Program-made: the position numbers and the translations under genes
Notes under the pieces: generated by a model
The model's database searches: none
Told to the model about the DNA's origin: nothing
Seen by the model: the letters and a program-made list of their open reading frames with translations, nothing else
Origin: Acanthornis magna
Taxonomy: Eukaryota > Chordata > Aves > Passeriformes > Acanthizidae
Length of the DNA stretch: 64,000 nt
Assembly: GCA_036785705.1 (NCBI GenBank)
Contig: JAWUZG010000177.1
Span: 620,001-684,000 of the forward strand
Direction: 5' to 3'
In this document: positions 45,851-57,935 of the stretch, in pieces
Layout: each line of letters begins with the position of its first letter
Position numbering within the stretch: position 1 is the first letter of the stretch

Positions 45851-48800
45851 TAAACCCTGCAGGTTTAAACGCTGCCAACTCAGTGCAGTTCACAAGGGTC
45901 AAGCCCATAAGTGACCCTCACCCACAATGACAGCAGCACTGAGTAAAATTCATCTGGGACGAAATGTGGAGAGCCAGGAAGTCCAGACTCCATCCTGTTT
46001 GGGAATGCCACAGTGGGCAAAGTGCTGCTGCTTCCAAGTCTGCCTTGTAGGGAGTGAAAAGAAAGAGTTGTGTCTGGTCATGGTTAGCCATTGATTTTTG
46101 TCTGCCCTTGTTCCTGATCCCTGCTCTGCTGGAGGTTCTGTGATAGACTTGGATGTGAATTCACTGTCTCCCCCCAGTACTTCCTTTAGCTGCTTGTAAA
46201 TCTTTCTGTGCTGCTTCAAACCAGTGTGTTAGCTGCTGATGGTCCTCACTGAAGCTTTTAAATATTCTCACACATTTTAAATATTCTCACACAGCGGCTG
46301 TGGGCAGCTGCAGTCACACCAGTGGGACACTGGGAGTTGTAACGAGCTCCCAAACTTTGGGTGCTATTTCAATGTCTTGTAGAGAAGCTTCAGTCATTCA
46401 GTTTCTTTGGAGAAGTTGCAGTAGCAATAGTTCTGTATCTAGGATTTATGATTTAAGTATCTTCTTTGAATGATAATGTTTAGGACATAATTCCATTCTT
46501 TTTCATTATTGCAGCCTTTAAAATCTTGTAAAAGTTGAAGGGAAAAAAAGCAGCTGATGCCAGTGTCTGTGGAAGAATAATAACCGTGCACTGGTTGCTA
46601 CAGCATTTCCTGTTGTCATCATCTTTTTCTTCATGTTTCCTGTAATTTCCAGAAGTATTTTAAGGTCTTCCTTTTGTACCTCTATTTTAATAAATCAGAA
46701 CTTATCAAGTTTATTAAAAAAAAAAAGAAAAGAGCTCATAGTGCTCTGTTCTCCAAAAAAAGAAATGTTTGTCTCATAATCTTTGGCTTCCAGGCCCTGA
46801 TTCCTTGGCTAGTTTAGGTCCAATGTTTAGACACAACATTGAGTTATTGACTTTATGAAATTAAAGTTATTCAGTAGAACAGCCTGATAACTGAACTTCC
46901 AGAATTTAATTAGAACTTGGTTTGGATGTAGAGATTTTCTGCAGAGCTTGCAGTGTCAGGTTGAGCCAGACCATGAAAACCTGAGGGTAGAACTGATTGC
47001 GAAGGAAGGAAAAAGTGTCGTGGTAATAATATTGATGTTTCTTAGGCTTAGCCAAGTACAGAAAGCAAGTGGTGTGAAAAAGAATTTAAATCACTTTTCT
47101 CTCTATGTTGTTTTTGTGTAGGAGCTCAGGTGAGGATGAACTTGGCAAGCAACAGGTGAATTTTTTAATGCTTTGTATAGCCATAAAATAGCACTGCAGA
47201 CAAATTTAAACCTGGGTGGATTAAATGTAACTTTACTCAGCTTCAGAAAAATATTACAATTCTTAACAGCAAGCTATTGGTTTGAAATGTGGCCGAGTTT
47301 CCTTTTTTTGATGGCTTTATTTTCAAAACATTTATGCATAATAGAATCTTCTGCCAATCCTTGTGGTTTTACACCTGCATTTCCCTGTTTATTTCGGCTG
47401 TTTATTTCTCCCTTGTTGCTGTGTGAAAGGTCCATAAAGGGAGCAGTCTATGAAAAATAGCAAAACTTCGACTGCGTTTTTCTGCTGTAAACAAACAAAA
47501 CCAAAGGAGCTTCTGCAAGTATTGATGTTTTGCTTGGTTATAGCAAAGGCAGTGATGTTTTCCAAAACCAAACACTGTTTAGGTCTGCAAAATCTCTTCA
47601 TATTATCTATGAAATGCTTTGAAGTGTGAAGCTGAAAGGCTTTCTGTAAATAGAAATTATTTTATTAATGAAGGGATAATTTCTGATATTTACTTGAGCT
47701 CAGCAGCTCTCAGTCACAAGAGACTGAATAATTTACTTTGCTCTGATCCCCAGATTTAGGGATTCTTGTAGTTCTGTGACTGGACTTCCCAGGAGAAAGT
47801 GTCTCACTTCCAGGGAGTGTTTGGGGTGAGATCCTTGACAAAGTTTAACTCTTATTTCAGCACTGAAATCCAATAAGAAATGGAATTTTAGGAGATCTGG
47901 GGCTCTGGTTTGGGAATTAAGTCACCCCTGCTCTCTGTGGTGCTCTGAATAAGGAAAGCTCTGAGCTGAGGGAAAAGCCAACAGGAAAGAGTGTCCACTT
48001 GGGATTCTTTCCTGTCCCTGTGAAGTGACACTTTTTCCTGTTGTGCCAAGGAACACATTTGTTCTTTGGGAGTTGTTTCCTGTCGGAGGATTCATGAACT
48101 CATGGAATTCACCTTGCTTTTCCACTTATTGCCAAGAACAGCGAATAAAGGTGGCCTCAAGGATGGATTCATTTGGAAGAATGTTCCATGTGCAGCTGTC
48201 CCAGGACAGGACTGATCCATCCCAAAAGAGCCAGGAGCTCCAGGGAGCAGATTTAGGAGTTGGAGTTATACCCCCACAGTGCTGGGGTCGCACTGAGTTC
48301 TTGGGCAGTTTCCTTTTTTTTTGTCCCAAAGGAGAAATAGAGGGATTGTCCAGAACAATAAATCTTTTGGAAGTAAAGAGTGTCTGGGAAGCTTAATGAG
48401 CGCTGCAAAATCTGCCATTAAATCCCCACTTTTGCTGCAGCTCCAGGGAGCTTTCCTTCTTTTCCCTGTGCTTTTACAGATATTGGGAACATCTTCAATT
48501 TGTCCTTGTCCTCAGAGTGCTGAGCAGAAATGGCCATTATTTGCTGGAAGAAAACAGCTCCTGGGATTGTGACTTCCAGAGTGGATATTGGATATCAGAG
48601 CCTTACAGCTTCTACCCCTGCTGCTCATTCCTCAGCACAGCCACTTCCAAAATTCACTCATTCCTTCGTGGATGAGAAAGATCCCTCAAGTTCCTTAAAT
48701 AAAAAGTACTTGGTAAGGTCAGGATGCTGTCACAGGAGACCAGATGCTTTTCTTGTGGAATCTCCTGCTGATCCCAGGGGCTTTGGCAATGCCTTTTAAA

Positions 48801-51800
48801 ACCCATGCAGATAACGGAGCAAATTTGGCTCATCTGCTGGAGGACAACTTGGGGAATATTTTATTTTATTGTTCAGAGGACAAACACGTGTTTGTATATT
48901 GATTTTTCTTAACCTTTTGTTTTGTTGGTAGCTGGTTGAAGCAGCTTTTGTATTCTGAAACAACCAACCTGGCATTTAGCAAATGCTTTTTTTTTTTTTT
49001 TTTTTGAGAGAGAGAGATCTTGTCAGATTTTTAATTGGTGAACGTGTCTGCCTTTTATTTATTGTTGGGCGTTTTTCTTCCCAATTAAATGATGCTATTT
49101 TTTAAACCTGGCCTTTAATAGCTGCTTTAATTGGGGGAAAACAAACTTTAGCAGTGACTCCCTAAGACCTCAGTGAAATCTTTGCGCTGAGCTTTCACAG
49201 AAGCAAATGCACCCGACAGATCTCTGCAGAAGTTGAGATTGCAGGCAAAAAACCTTGAACATATTTTATTTTTCACAAGTGGAATTCTTTTTCTTTAATG
49301 CTTTTGGCCATTATTTTCATTATAGGTGAACTTTGCTGAATGGATTTTTGCTAATGACCTGGCATTTGGTCTTTTCTTTGTGTCTGAAACGGCAGAGCTG
49401 AGATCCCAGTTTGTGATGGAGAGTGAGGAACACGGATGTGGAGCTGTTGCCCTCATTGTTGCGTTTGAGAAATAGCTGCTACGAGGAATAAACTCGAGTT
49501 ATTCCCGTCTGTAATGGTCTCTTAAAACCACTTTTATTGCTAATGGTGTTTTCCAGTGTTATAAAGGTAGCAGTTCCTCTACGGGAAAAGTACTTCAGAA
49601 ATTCCCTGAAAATAAATTGTATATGGCAGAGCGTGGTTATAAACGATAAATTTCCTTGAAATGATCTCCAGGCACTTGTATAAAATGTTTAGGTATTTGG
49701 CGAGTGTTGGGTTGGAGCTCAATACAGAGCCTTGGTTGCATTAAAAAATGGGTAAAGGAGCACCTGTGGATACACAACCACATAGAAAAGGACAAGATGT
49801 GTGACTGTGCCAAGTTAAAAGCTCAAGGTACTTTATTTTTCAGCTCTTATTTTAGCTTTAGACAGTGCCCTGTGCAGAGCTGGAGCTGAACCTACCCTGA
49901 CAAAACTGGGAAGCGGAAATATTTGGTTTTCTTAGGAAATTATTGTGGTTTTAACTCTTTTAATGGTATTCCCTTTAACAGCTCTTGGTTCTGGTGTAGG
50001 TTTGAGACCTTCAGGTGAATGATGACATTTCCCAAGCCTCCTGCAGGTGTGATACCAAGGATGGGTTCATGCTGCAGGGTGGGCAGCGGCTCCCAAAATT
50101 CTCCTTTAATTATCCAGGTGGCAGCTCTGACTAGCATTGTCCAGCCTCTGCTCTTGCAGATCTGAAAATACTGATCTTTAGGGCTTTGACTTTCTCCTGG
50201 CAGTGTGGCAACACATGGAACAGTTGATATAATTTTTTGATCTAATATTTTTTGGATCTAATTTTGATCTGATTTTTGGATCCCTCTCCTTGTGGCTGGA
50301 GGTGGAACTGGCATCCTGGGGCTGTGTGCTGCCTCCATCCCTGTTCCTGCATGGACAACCTGCTATCCCTGGGGTTCTGTCTGTGTGTGTGTGGGATTGA
50401 AACTCTTCCTGTGCTGCTGTTGGAGCATCTGAAGGAGGGGGAATTCTCTTGAAACCACTGCAGTCCAGTCTTTGTTTCAGAAATCAGCTGATCACTCTCT
50501 ATCCTGGCATCATTTGTATTGGTGTGAGGAAATTTGATTAAAGGTTGGTTAATTTAGCAAAATAAAGAATTCCCTGCTGGTGTTTATTTAGATGGCTGGA
50601 GGCTGCTCAGCCTTTTTGCTATCCTGTACCCATCTGCAAGTCCTCAATGATAAAAAGATCGTCAGCTTCTGTTGAAAACGCTCTAACCAACTGTGTAAAC
50701 AGCATGAAAGATTAATGGGATGTAACTAGAGGAGGAAAATGTTTTAAAATGCTCTGTTTGCTCTGTGTGCTTAACAGGATAGTGATCAGCCTTGGTGCTG
50801 CTGTTCCTTGGACTGAGTTCTTTCTTTGCACAGTGGGGATGGAATTCTCTGCAGGCTGAGTTCCCTTTGGTGAGGATGGAGTGTGCTGGCCTCAGGATTT
50901 CACTTTTTAAAAAATTTATTTATGATTGTTACAATCAGTTCTCAAGGTACTCTATTTCCCATGCCATTGACCTGGACAGCACAATTTTTGACTACCTGCT
51001 TTCCAACACCTCATTGTCTTAATGAAGGAATAGTTTGTCTCCTAAACATATTAATTCATTTCCTCAAATGCAGAATTTCACAGGAACAATCCATTAACCT
51101 ATGAAAAAAAAGAGGAAGCGTTCAACATGTTGCTACAGAGTTAATTTATTAAATACCTCTTGGAGTTCTATTTTTTTTTTTTCCTTCTGTCTGGCTTTGT
51201 TTCATAAGGACCCAACTTTTACAGTGGTTTCCATGAGGCTCTGAAGAGGTTTCAAAACATGAATTATCAGCTTATACACTTGGAGGTTAAATAGTGCTGG
51301 AAGCTGTAGATCACCCCATCTGGGACTTGTCTTTGAGACAACAGTTTTCAATTATAAAATTCAAATAAGTCCATTTAGTTTAACGAATCTCTGGAAATTT
51401 GTAGTACAGTGGAGACACTGGGTTGAAATACAGTTGTTCATGTCCCAGGGAGCTTTCCAAACCATTTTCATTGAGCTCTGTTGAAATGTAACAGCTTGTG
51501 AGGTCTTGTGGAGTAGAGCAGCAGTCAGGAGGAAGAATATTTGCTGAGCTGCTCCAGACAGGCTCTTTTCCCCAGACAGGGTGTTTTTACACCCATAAAA
51601 ATAAGGTTAGGAGCAGGGGAGAAATGTGAATAAATCCCTGAATTTCAGAGAGGAGCAGATTTTGTTTCCTCACACATTTTATTCTGATTAACTCAGGGAC
51701 TTAAATACTGGTAAGGTAAACACGTTCAAAATGTGGCTTTGATCTTAGATGTTGCTTGACACTTTCACTACAAGGCCCAGTCCTTAAAATTCTCAGTGTC

Positions 51801-52108
51801 AAAGATTCTCAGTGTGATGTCGTGTTTCCCTCCCCAGCTTTTAGGGGGGCAGGCAGTAACAAATGAGTGCATTTGTCACAGGTTATTGCTCGCAGAGCAC
51901 TTAAATGCATCTTCCACACCTCTGGGAAGTCGACACTTGATCCTCCCAACAACTTACACTTCAAACTCACTCACTGCAGCAATTCCTGCCATCATTTTCA
52001 GCCTGACAGTGTCTGAGGAGCTCTGTGCTGGGCAGTGAGATGTGGAAGATGATCCCTCTCATCTTGGTTATTGTGTTCCTCTCCCTCACATGCTGACCTC
52101 TCCTTTCT
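45851..52108. other. Intron 1 interior, mostly unique
   Basis: No alternative exon or transposon recognised over 6.2 kb. It includes an AATAAA followed by an A-run (46689-46726), a T-run with GA repeat (48984-49018), and a T-run near 51170-51182. Confidence 0.5.
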
Positions 52109-52776
52109 TGCCCTGCCTCTCAGCTTTCCTGTGGCAGAGCAGTGCCCTCGGTGCCTCTCAGCTTTCCTGCCTGGCAGAGCAGTGCCCTCGGTGCCTCTCA
52201 GCTTTCCTGTGGCAGAGCAGTGCCCTCGGTGCCTCTCAGGTCTCCTGTGGCAGAGCAGTGCCCTCGGTGTCTCTTCATTTTCCTGTGGCAGAGCAGTGCC
52301 CTCGGTGCCCCTGAGGTTTCCTGTGGCAGAGCAGTGCCCTCGGTGCCTCTCCACTTTTGGGCCTGGCAGAGCAGTGCCCTCGGTGCCTCTCAGGTTTCCT
52401 GTGGCACAGCAGTGCCCTCGGTGTCTCTTCACTTTCCTGTGGCAGAGCAGTGCCCTCCGTGCCTCTTCACTTTCCTGCCTGGCAGAGCAGTGCCCTCGGT
52501 GCCTCTCAGGTTTCCTGTGGCAGAGCAGTGCCCTCGGTGCCTCTCAAGTTTCCTGTGGCAGAGCAGTGCCCTCGGTGCCTCTCAGGTTTCCTGTGGCACA
52601 GCAGTGCCCTCAGTGCCTCTCAGCTTTCCTGTGGCAGAGCAGTGCCCTCGGTGTCTCTCAGGTTTCCTGTGGCAGAGCAGTGCCCTCGGTGCCTCTCAGC
52701 TTTCCTGTGGCACAGCAGTGCCCTCGGTGCCTCTCGAGTTTCCTGTGGCAGAGCAGTGCCCTCGGTGCCGCTGCCT
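52109..52776 (+). repeat. 38-bp minisatellite, 17 copies, in EXOC4 intron 1
   Basis: AGTGCCCTCGG-type cores begin at 52141, 52181, 52219, 52257, 52295, 52333, 52373, 52411, 52449, 52489, 52527, 52565, 52603, 52641, 52679, 52717 and 52755. Spacing is 38 bp, or 40 bp where CTGTGGCAG is replaced by CTGCCTGGCAG. The typical unit joins CTTTCCTGTGGCAGAGC, AGTGCCCTCGG and TGCCTCTCAG. Because the unit has no stop codon on the + strand and 38 is not a multiple of 3, long frames of 171-274 codons open across it; these are not genes. Confidence 0.97.
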
Positions 52777-53329
52777 CTCGTGGTGCCCGTGCTTGGCCTG
52801 GGGTGGCAGAGTGCTGCAGATGCTGCAGTGATCACAAGGGCTCAGACCGAAATGAGGAAGCAAATTCTGTAATTGCTGTGTGGCCACAGCCATAGGCGAG
52901 AGGGGCCTGATGAGAATAACTGGATTCTGATGGGCTTCTTTCTACTCTGCTTTTTTTTTTCTTGATTTTAACAGTGAAGTTTCCTTGGCACATTGCAGCT
53001 GTTTCCTGCAGAGAGGAGACTGGGCTTTCTAGACATCCACAATGCTCTGCTTAAATTATTGTTTGTTGCTTCTAGCAACTGCTTTCTTTGTTTAACTCCA
53101 CAAATCCTTTCTTGGTCAAAATTGTCTGTCGGCTAAAGCCGTACTTTTCTTTTTTGTACCTTTTTGTATTCTGTTTTGTGTTTTAGGTCCCTGGTGTGGT
53201 GTAAAATGGAGAATAACAAAACAAAAAAATCCCTCTCATTTTCTTTCCTGGAGGGTGACTTTGATAGTTTTAATGCTGTAGTGTTTATTATCTGAACTGA
53301 TGCAGATATATATGATAAGTATATGATTA
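52777..53329. other. Intron 1, nothing recognised
   Basis: Unique sequence with a T-run near 52951. Confidence 0.5.
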
Positions 53330-53832
53330 TGAGTCCCCCTGTGCTGGGCACTGCTGAGGCCCCACCTCAAATCCTGGGGGCAATTTTGGGCACTCCATGA
53401 TGAGAAGGACACTGAGGGGCTAGAGCATATCCAGAATGGATCTGGGAAAGGTCTGGAGCCCCAGGAGAGGCTGAGGGAGCTGGGAAAGGGCTCAGCCTGG
53501 AGCAAAGGGGATCAGGGGGACCTTGTGGCTCTGCACAGCTCCTGACAGGAGGGGACAGCCAGGGGGGTCGGGCTGTGCTCCAGGGAACAGTGACAGGAGG
53601 AGAGGGAACGGCCTCAGGCTGGGCCAGGGAGGTTTAGATTTTGGTGACAGGAGAGGTTCTTCCTGTAAAGCACTGCCCAGGGCAGTTTTGGATTCCCCGT
53701 CTCTGGAGGAATTTCAAAGCCATGTGGATGTGGCACTTGGGGACATGGGTGGTGGTGGCCCTGGCAGTGCTGGGGGAACACTTTAACTTGGTGGATTTAT
53801 GGGTCTGTTCTACCCTTCATGATTGTGTGATG
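53330..53832 (+). repeat. CR1 LINE 3' fragment, about 500 bp
   Basis: GCTGAGGCCCCACCTCAAAT, GAGAGGCTGAGGGAGCTGGG, GCTCCTGACAGGAGGGGACA and CAGGGCAGTTTTGGATTCCC, ending near CATGATTGTGTGATG. Sense to EXOC4; same subfamily as the 45085 copy. Confidence 0.92.
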
Positions 53833-55598
53833 CACTATGGAACACATCCAGCAGAATTTTTACAACACTTCTCTGTCGTGCCTCCCCAGCCCTCCTTACC
53901 TGTACTTTTCCGAGATAAACAGTAAAAGAATTATCCTTGAACTGTCACGCCAAGTGTAAAACCGAAAACTCCCCCAATTTCTTCGGAAAGGATGGATCTT
54001 GTGAATCCCTGAAATTCTGGCTGTTGCCCAGGGCTGCTGCTGCTGAACAGATTGGTGGTGTTTTTGCTGGAGGAACAGGTCAGCACATCAGTGAGTCCCT
54101 GCCTTGGCCACACATGAAATGCAGCTTTGAGCAGGACAGGCTTTCAGGCACGCTGCTTTGAGCACTTGGTACCACAAACTGTGTGATTGTAGCTTCAAAG
54201 GTGTTTTAAAGTGAGGAGCTGGGAGCCTCAACAAGGTGTGGGATACAGCACAGAGCACTCAGAGCAGGTGCTGGGAAGTTTACTGTGGATTCCTGTTAAA
54301 ACTGAAGCTTTGTTTGATTCCCCCCCAGTGATTCAGCACTCACTTCAATTGCACTGCACTAAAATGTTCTTTTTCCCCATCAGATGAGAAATATTTGAAT
54401 TTGACCAGCTTGCCTTTTTTTTTTGGTGGTGTTTCCCACTGTCTTTAATGAGTATTTTCATCTGAATGAGCGATGCTGAGTGAAGTAAAGTGAATTGCAT
54501 GCTCAAGGAAACCTGATCCAGGAGGAAAAGAGGATTATTCCTGGATTTCCAAGCTGCACCTGTGTAATACTCTTTTCTGCCTTTAACCACAAATATTTAC
54601 ATATGTCTGCTCTGATGTAGGGGAGAAGAAAGAAGGCTTTTAGAGGGACACAAAGATGCTGAACACCCACAGTGTTGGTCAAAAGCAGCAGGGTCTTCCC
54701 CCCTCCTTTCCTGTAAGAATTATCTGGTGCTAACTGAGCATTAATTTCCTAAAACTCCTATTTGCATTTTGCACACAGTATCTGTTCCTTCAGTTTTGTT
54801 TAATAAAAAGAATCCACAGAAGCATAATGCCCACATACTGTTCCTGCAATGTTCTTCCTGTGAAACAAATTTTCTAGGCAAGAAATTGATAATTAAGCCT
54901 TGGTTTGCCATCCATGGCTTAGCAGTAATCACACTTAACAGGGCTGGCCCTAGGGCAGGTAAAATAGGCAGGCAGTTATCCACCCAGCCTGGCTGGAGGC
55001 ATCAGGAAAAGCAAATTTACAGAAATGAAACATTTATTATTCATTAATGTTAACACTTTTCTCTTAAAAATTGACATAATCTAATTTTCTCGGCGTTTTA
55101 TTGGGCAGGTAGGAAGCTGACAGCAGGCTGGCAAAAGGAATTGCTCATCTGCACTGGAAAAACAGAGAAAATATATAATGCAAACTGTGTGGGGGAAAAG
55201 AATTCCTCAGTGTAAACAGAAATTCTTGCTGAATCTCAAATCTGATTCCTGTTGAAGGCATAATTGTGAGGTTGGTGCCTGTAAATGGATCATCTTAAAG
55301 GTTGTAGTTGAACTCTTTTTGCCACGGTGCAAAACACGGGGGCGAACAGGACAGCAAAATGCAGGATTTGGGGGAAAAAATACTCTTCTGAAGGGAATGA
55401 AGTGACAGGGGATGAGATGAAGCAGGAGGGGTGTGGATGGCACCCTGAATTCAAGCTCAGCACACTGAGCTTGTGTGTCCTCCAAGGATATTCAGCACCT
55501 TGCAAACCTGAATGGGGATGGGTTATGGAAACTTGGAACTTGGAAATTCATGGGTTTTTCTCTCTCTGACCTATTTTTGTTACTGGCCCTTGTAGAAT
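53833..55598. other. Intron 1, nothing recognised
   Basis: Unique sequence with a T-run near 54414. No exon or transposon recognised. Confidence 0.5.
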
Positions 55599-55875
55599 AA
55601 AAGAGAAGAGAATACAGGACAAAGGGAAATGGCTTTAAGATGGAGGAGATTGGATTCTGATCAGGTGTTAGGAAGAAATTCTTCCCTGGGAGGGTGTTGA
55701 GGCTCTGGGCTGGAATTGCCAGAGCAGCTGTGGCTGCCCCTGGATCCCTGCAGTGTCCCAGGCCAGGCTGGACAGGGCTTGGAGCAGCCTGGGACAGTGG
55801 CAGGTGTCCCTGCCATGGCAGGGGTGGCACTGGATGGGTTTTAATGTCCTTTCCTGCCCAAACCATTCCACAGAA
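55599..55875 (+). repeat. CR1 LINE 3' fragment
   Basis: AAAGAGAAGAGAATACAGGA, TTCTGATCAGGTGTTAGGAA, CCAGAGCAGCTGTGGCTGCC and GGCAGGGGTGGCACTGGATG, ending CCTGCCCAAACCATTCCACAG. Plus strand. Confidence 0.92.
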
Positions 55876-56185
55876 ACAAAGCTGCTTCTCCAGTGCTTCA
55901 GACTGAGGCCCACTCCTAGGGTGCTGTGTGCTCAAACGGAATCTTCACTGTCAAACAGGAAAATAAGATCTGAAAATAGAGGTGGGGGAGACTCCAGTTT
56001 TGTTCAGAAACCCAGTTTTTCCCACATTTGCTGTGGATGGATCTGTGAACAAAATCCTCCATCCCCTGGAAGCTTTGTGGTTTGGCAAGGCTGAGCTGAG
56101 CTCTTCCTCCCTGTGGCTGCCTGTAGGACCTGCCATGGTGCCTGGTGCTGGCTTTGCCCCAGGAAGAGCCTTTCTTGGGAAGTGC

Positions 56186-56676
56186 TGAGAAAGGGTTGGT
56201 CAGTAGGTAACTCAAGTGAACTATTGAGAGACAGAATATGTGAATTCTAACCCTAGAAAAACAGGATTGCCTTGATCTTGTCAAGACAAGAGGGACAAGA
56301 ATCTGTTGGAGGCCAGCACAGAAACCCTGAATCACCCACCAAGGACTGCCCATGCTCCAGAGAGAAAGGGCAAAAGTGCACTGTGATGAAGACTACAGAT
56401 CTTCATCACGAGAAGACCCCAAAGACCACCAGGACGCACAGCACATGCGTGGCACGCAGCTAATGATATTAATGATTGCCCAGAAATGATTTGTAGAACC
56501 ACTCCCATCCCGGGGAATGTGATGAATATCCATGAGTGTCACCATAATATTGTGTGTTGGCAGTGCCGGGTGTGTGTGTTTGGAGGAGTGAATCCCCACA
56601 GGCGGCGCCGAATAAAGCAAATCCCCACTGCTCTGACTGTGCCTCTGGAGGGGCTCTGGGCCCTTGGGGCCACTCA
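56186..56676 (+). mobile_element. Solo LTR of an endogenous retrovirus in EXOC4 intron 1 (491 bp)
   Basis: Starts TGAGAAAGGG and ends GGCCACTCA; TGAG and CTCA are perfect 4-bp inverted termini. It is flanked by a 4-bp target-site duplication, GTGC (56182-56185 and 56677-56680). The poly(A) signal AATAAA is at 56611-56616, preceded by the G/C-rich GGCGGCGCCG and followed by about 60 bp of U5. A 10-bp perfect hairpin lies at 56383-56409. It is oriented with EXOC4, so its poly(A) signal is on the sense strand of the pre-mRNA. No internal retroviral genes are present. Confidence 0.85.
56383..56409. repeat. Perfect 10-bp inverted repeat, 7-nt loop, in the LTR
   Basis: GTGATGAAGA (56383-56392) and TCTTCATCAC (56400-56409) are exact reverse complements separated by CTACAGA. 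Confidence 0.9.
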
Positions 56677-56680
56677 GTGC

Positions 56681-57565
56681 CCCTGTGGCTATTCTCAGTT
56701 TGTGCTCAGCTGGTCTGAGGACCAAGCAGACAAATCTGGTGTGCACTTCATCCCCATCAAAGCTCTTTTTGTAGGAGTTTGGTGCAGGTAAGCTGCCCTC
56801 GTTTGTGGGAACAGGGATGATACACAGAATAAAGATTCACCTGTGTATGGTGTGTTCTGTGATGCTGGGATCCATGATGTTAAATCCTGGTTTGGGGCTG
56901 GAATGCTTTTGAAGCTAGAAAATGGCATTTTTACAAAGGCAGGTGAGTGGTTTCATAGCTCGGCAGCTGATCATCTCTGTAGCATTGCTGTGCTCCTGGA
57001 GTTATCTGCTGTGCCACACAATGAGCAGTACAATGGTGTTTGTTTTCTTCTGCTGCTGAATAGCTTAGTAAACATCTTGTTCTCTCAGCTCACAACAATA
57101 AAAGAAGTGTATTAGCTTGTGAAGAAATGATGGCTTGTTTTCTGTCCTTTTGCAGCATCTGCCTGTTGTTCTCTTGTGTTGTTTGAATGCTGGAGAGTTT
57201 CCTTATCCTTCCTTTCCTCCCCAAATTAATGCATCACAGTGTGGGAGTCGTTTCAGACAGAAGATGAGATTGGGTGGTAGTTGTTCATTGGGCTCCTGCA
57301 CATCTTGGACAGATCTATGAAAAGCCTCGATTTGTCTAAGCGCAAAGAAATACCCAACACTGTAATGTGAAATTGAAATAACTTCCTGTGGAGTGTATGG
57401 AGTCTGCTGGTGTTGGTTGTTGCTGGGACCAGATAAATTACATTGGTTTGTAGAGAAAAAATTCTTTTATCCCTGCTTAATGTAATGCATTTTTGAAGCT
57501 CTGTCTGTGTTTCTGGGGTAAATACCACTGTTTTATACATGATAAAAATGAGCTGTGGTGTGATT
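56681..57565. other. Intron 1, nothing recognised
   Basis: Unique sequence between the LTR and the next CR1. Confidence 0.5.
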
Positions 57566-57935
57566 TACGGAATCACGGTACAGCTGGGATTGAAAGGGTC
57601 CTTAAATCCATAAGTTCCAATGGTCAGGGACACTTCCCACTGTCCAGCCTGGCCTGGGACACTGCAGGGATCCAGGGGCAGCCACAGCTGCTCTGGCAAT
57701 TCCAGCCCAGCCCCTCCCCACCCTCCCCGGCAGCAATTCCCAATTCCCAAGATCCCATCTGGCCCTGCCCTCTGCCACTGCCAAGCCATTCCCTGGGTGC
57801 TGTCCCTGCAGCCCTTGTCCCCAGTCCCTCTGCAGCTCTCCTGGAGCCCTTCAGGCCCTGCCAGGGGCTCGCAGCTCTCCCTGTGTCCTTCCCTTCTCCA
57901 GGGAACATTCCCAGCTCTCCCAGCCTGTCTTCTCA
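57566..57935 (-). repeat. CR1 LINE 3' fragment, about 370 bp
   Basis: TTACGGAATCACGGTACAGC, GCAGGGATCCAGGGGCAGCC, CCCTCCCCGGCAGCAATTCC and CTTCAGGCCCTGCCAGGGGC to CTCTCCCAGCCTGTCTTCTC. Antisense to EXOC4. A small internal deletion removes the GGCTGCTCCAAGCCCT segment. Confidence 0.93.

Noticed and set aside
52071..52895. 274- and 229-codon + strand frames rich in Ser, Pro and Cys
   Set aside because: They are translations of the 38-bp array in shifting frames and lie within the EXOC4 intron without splice support.
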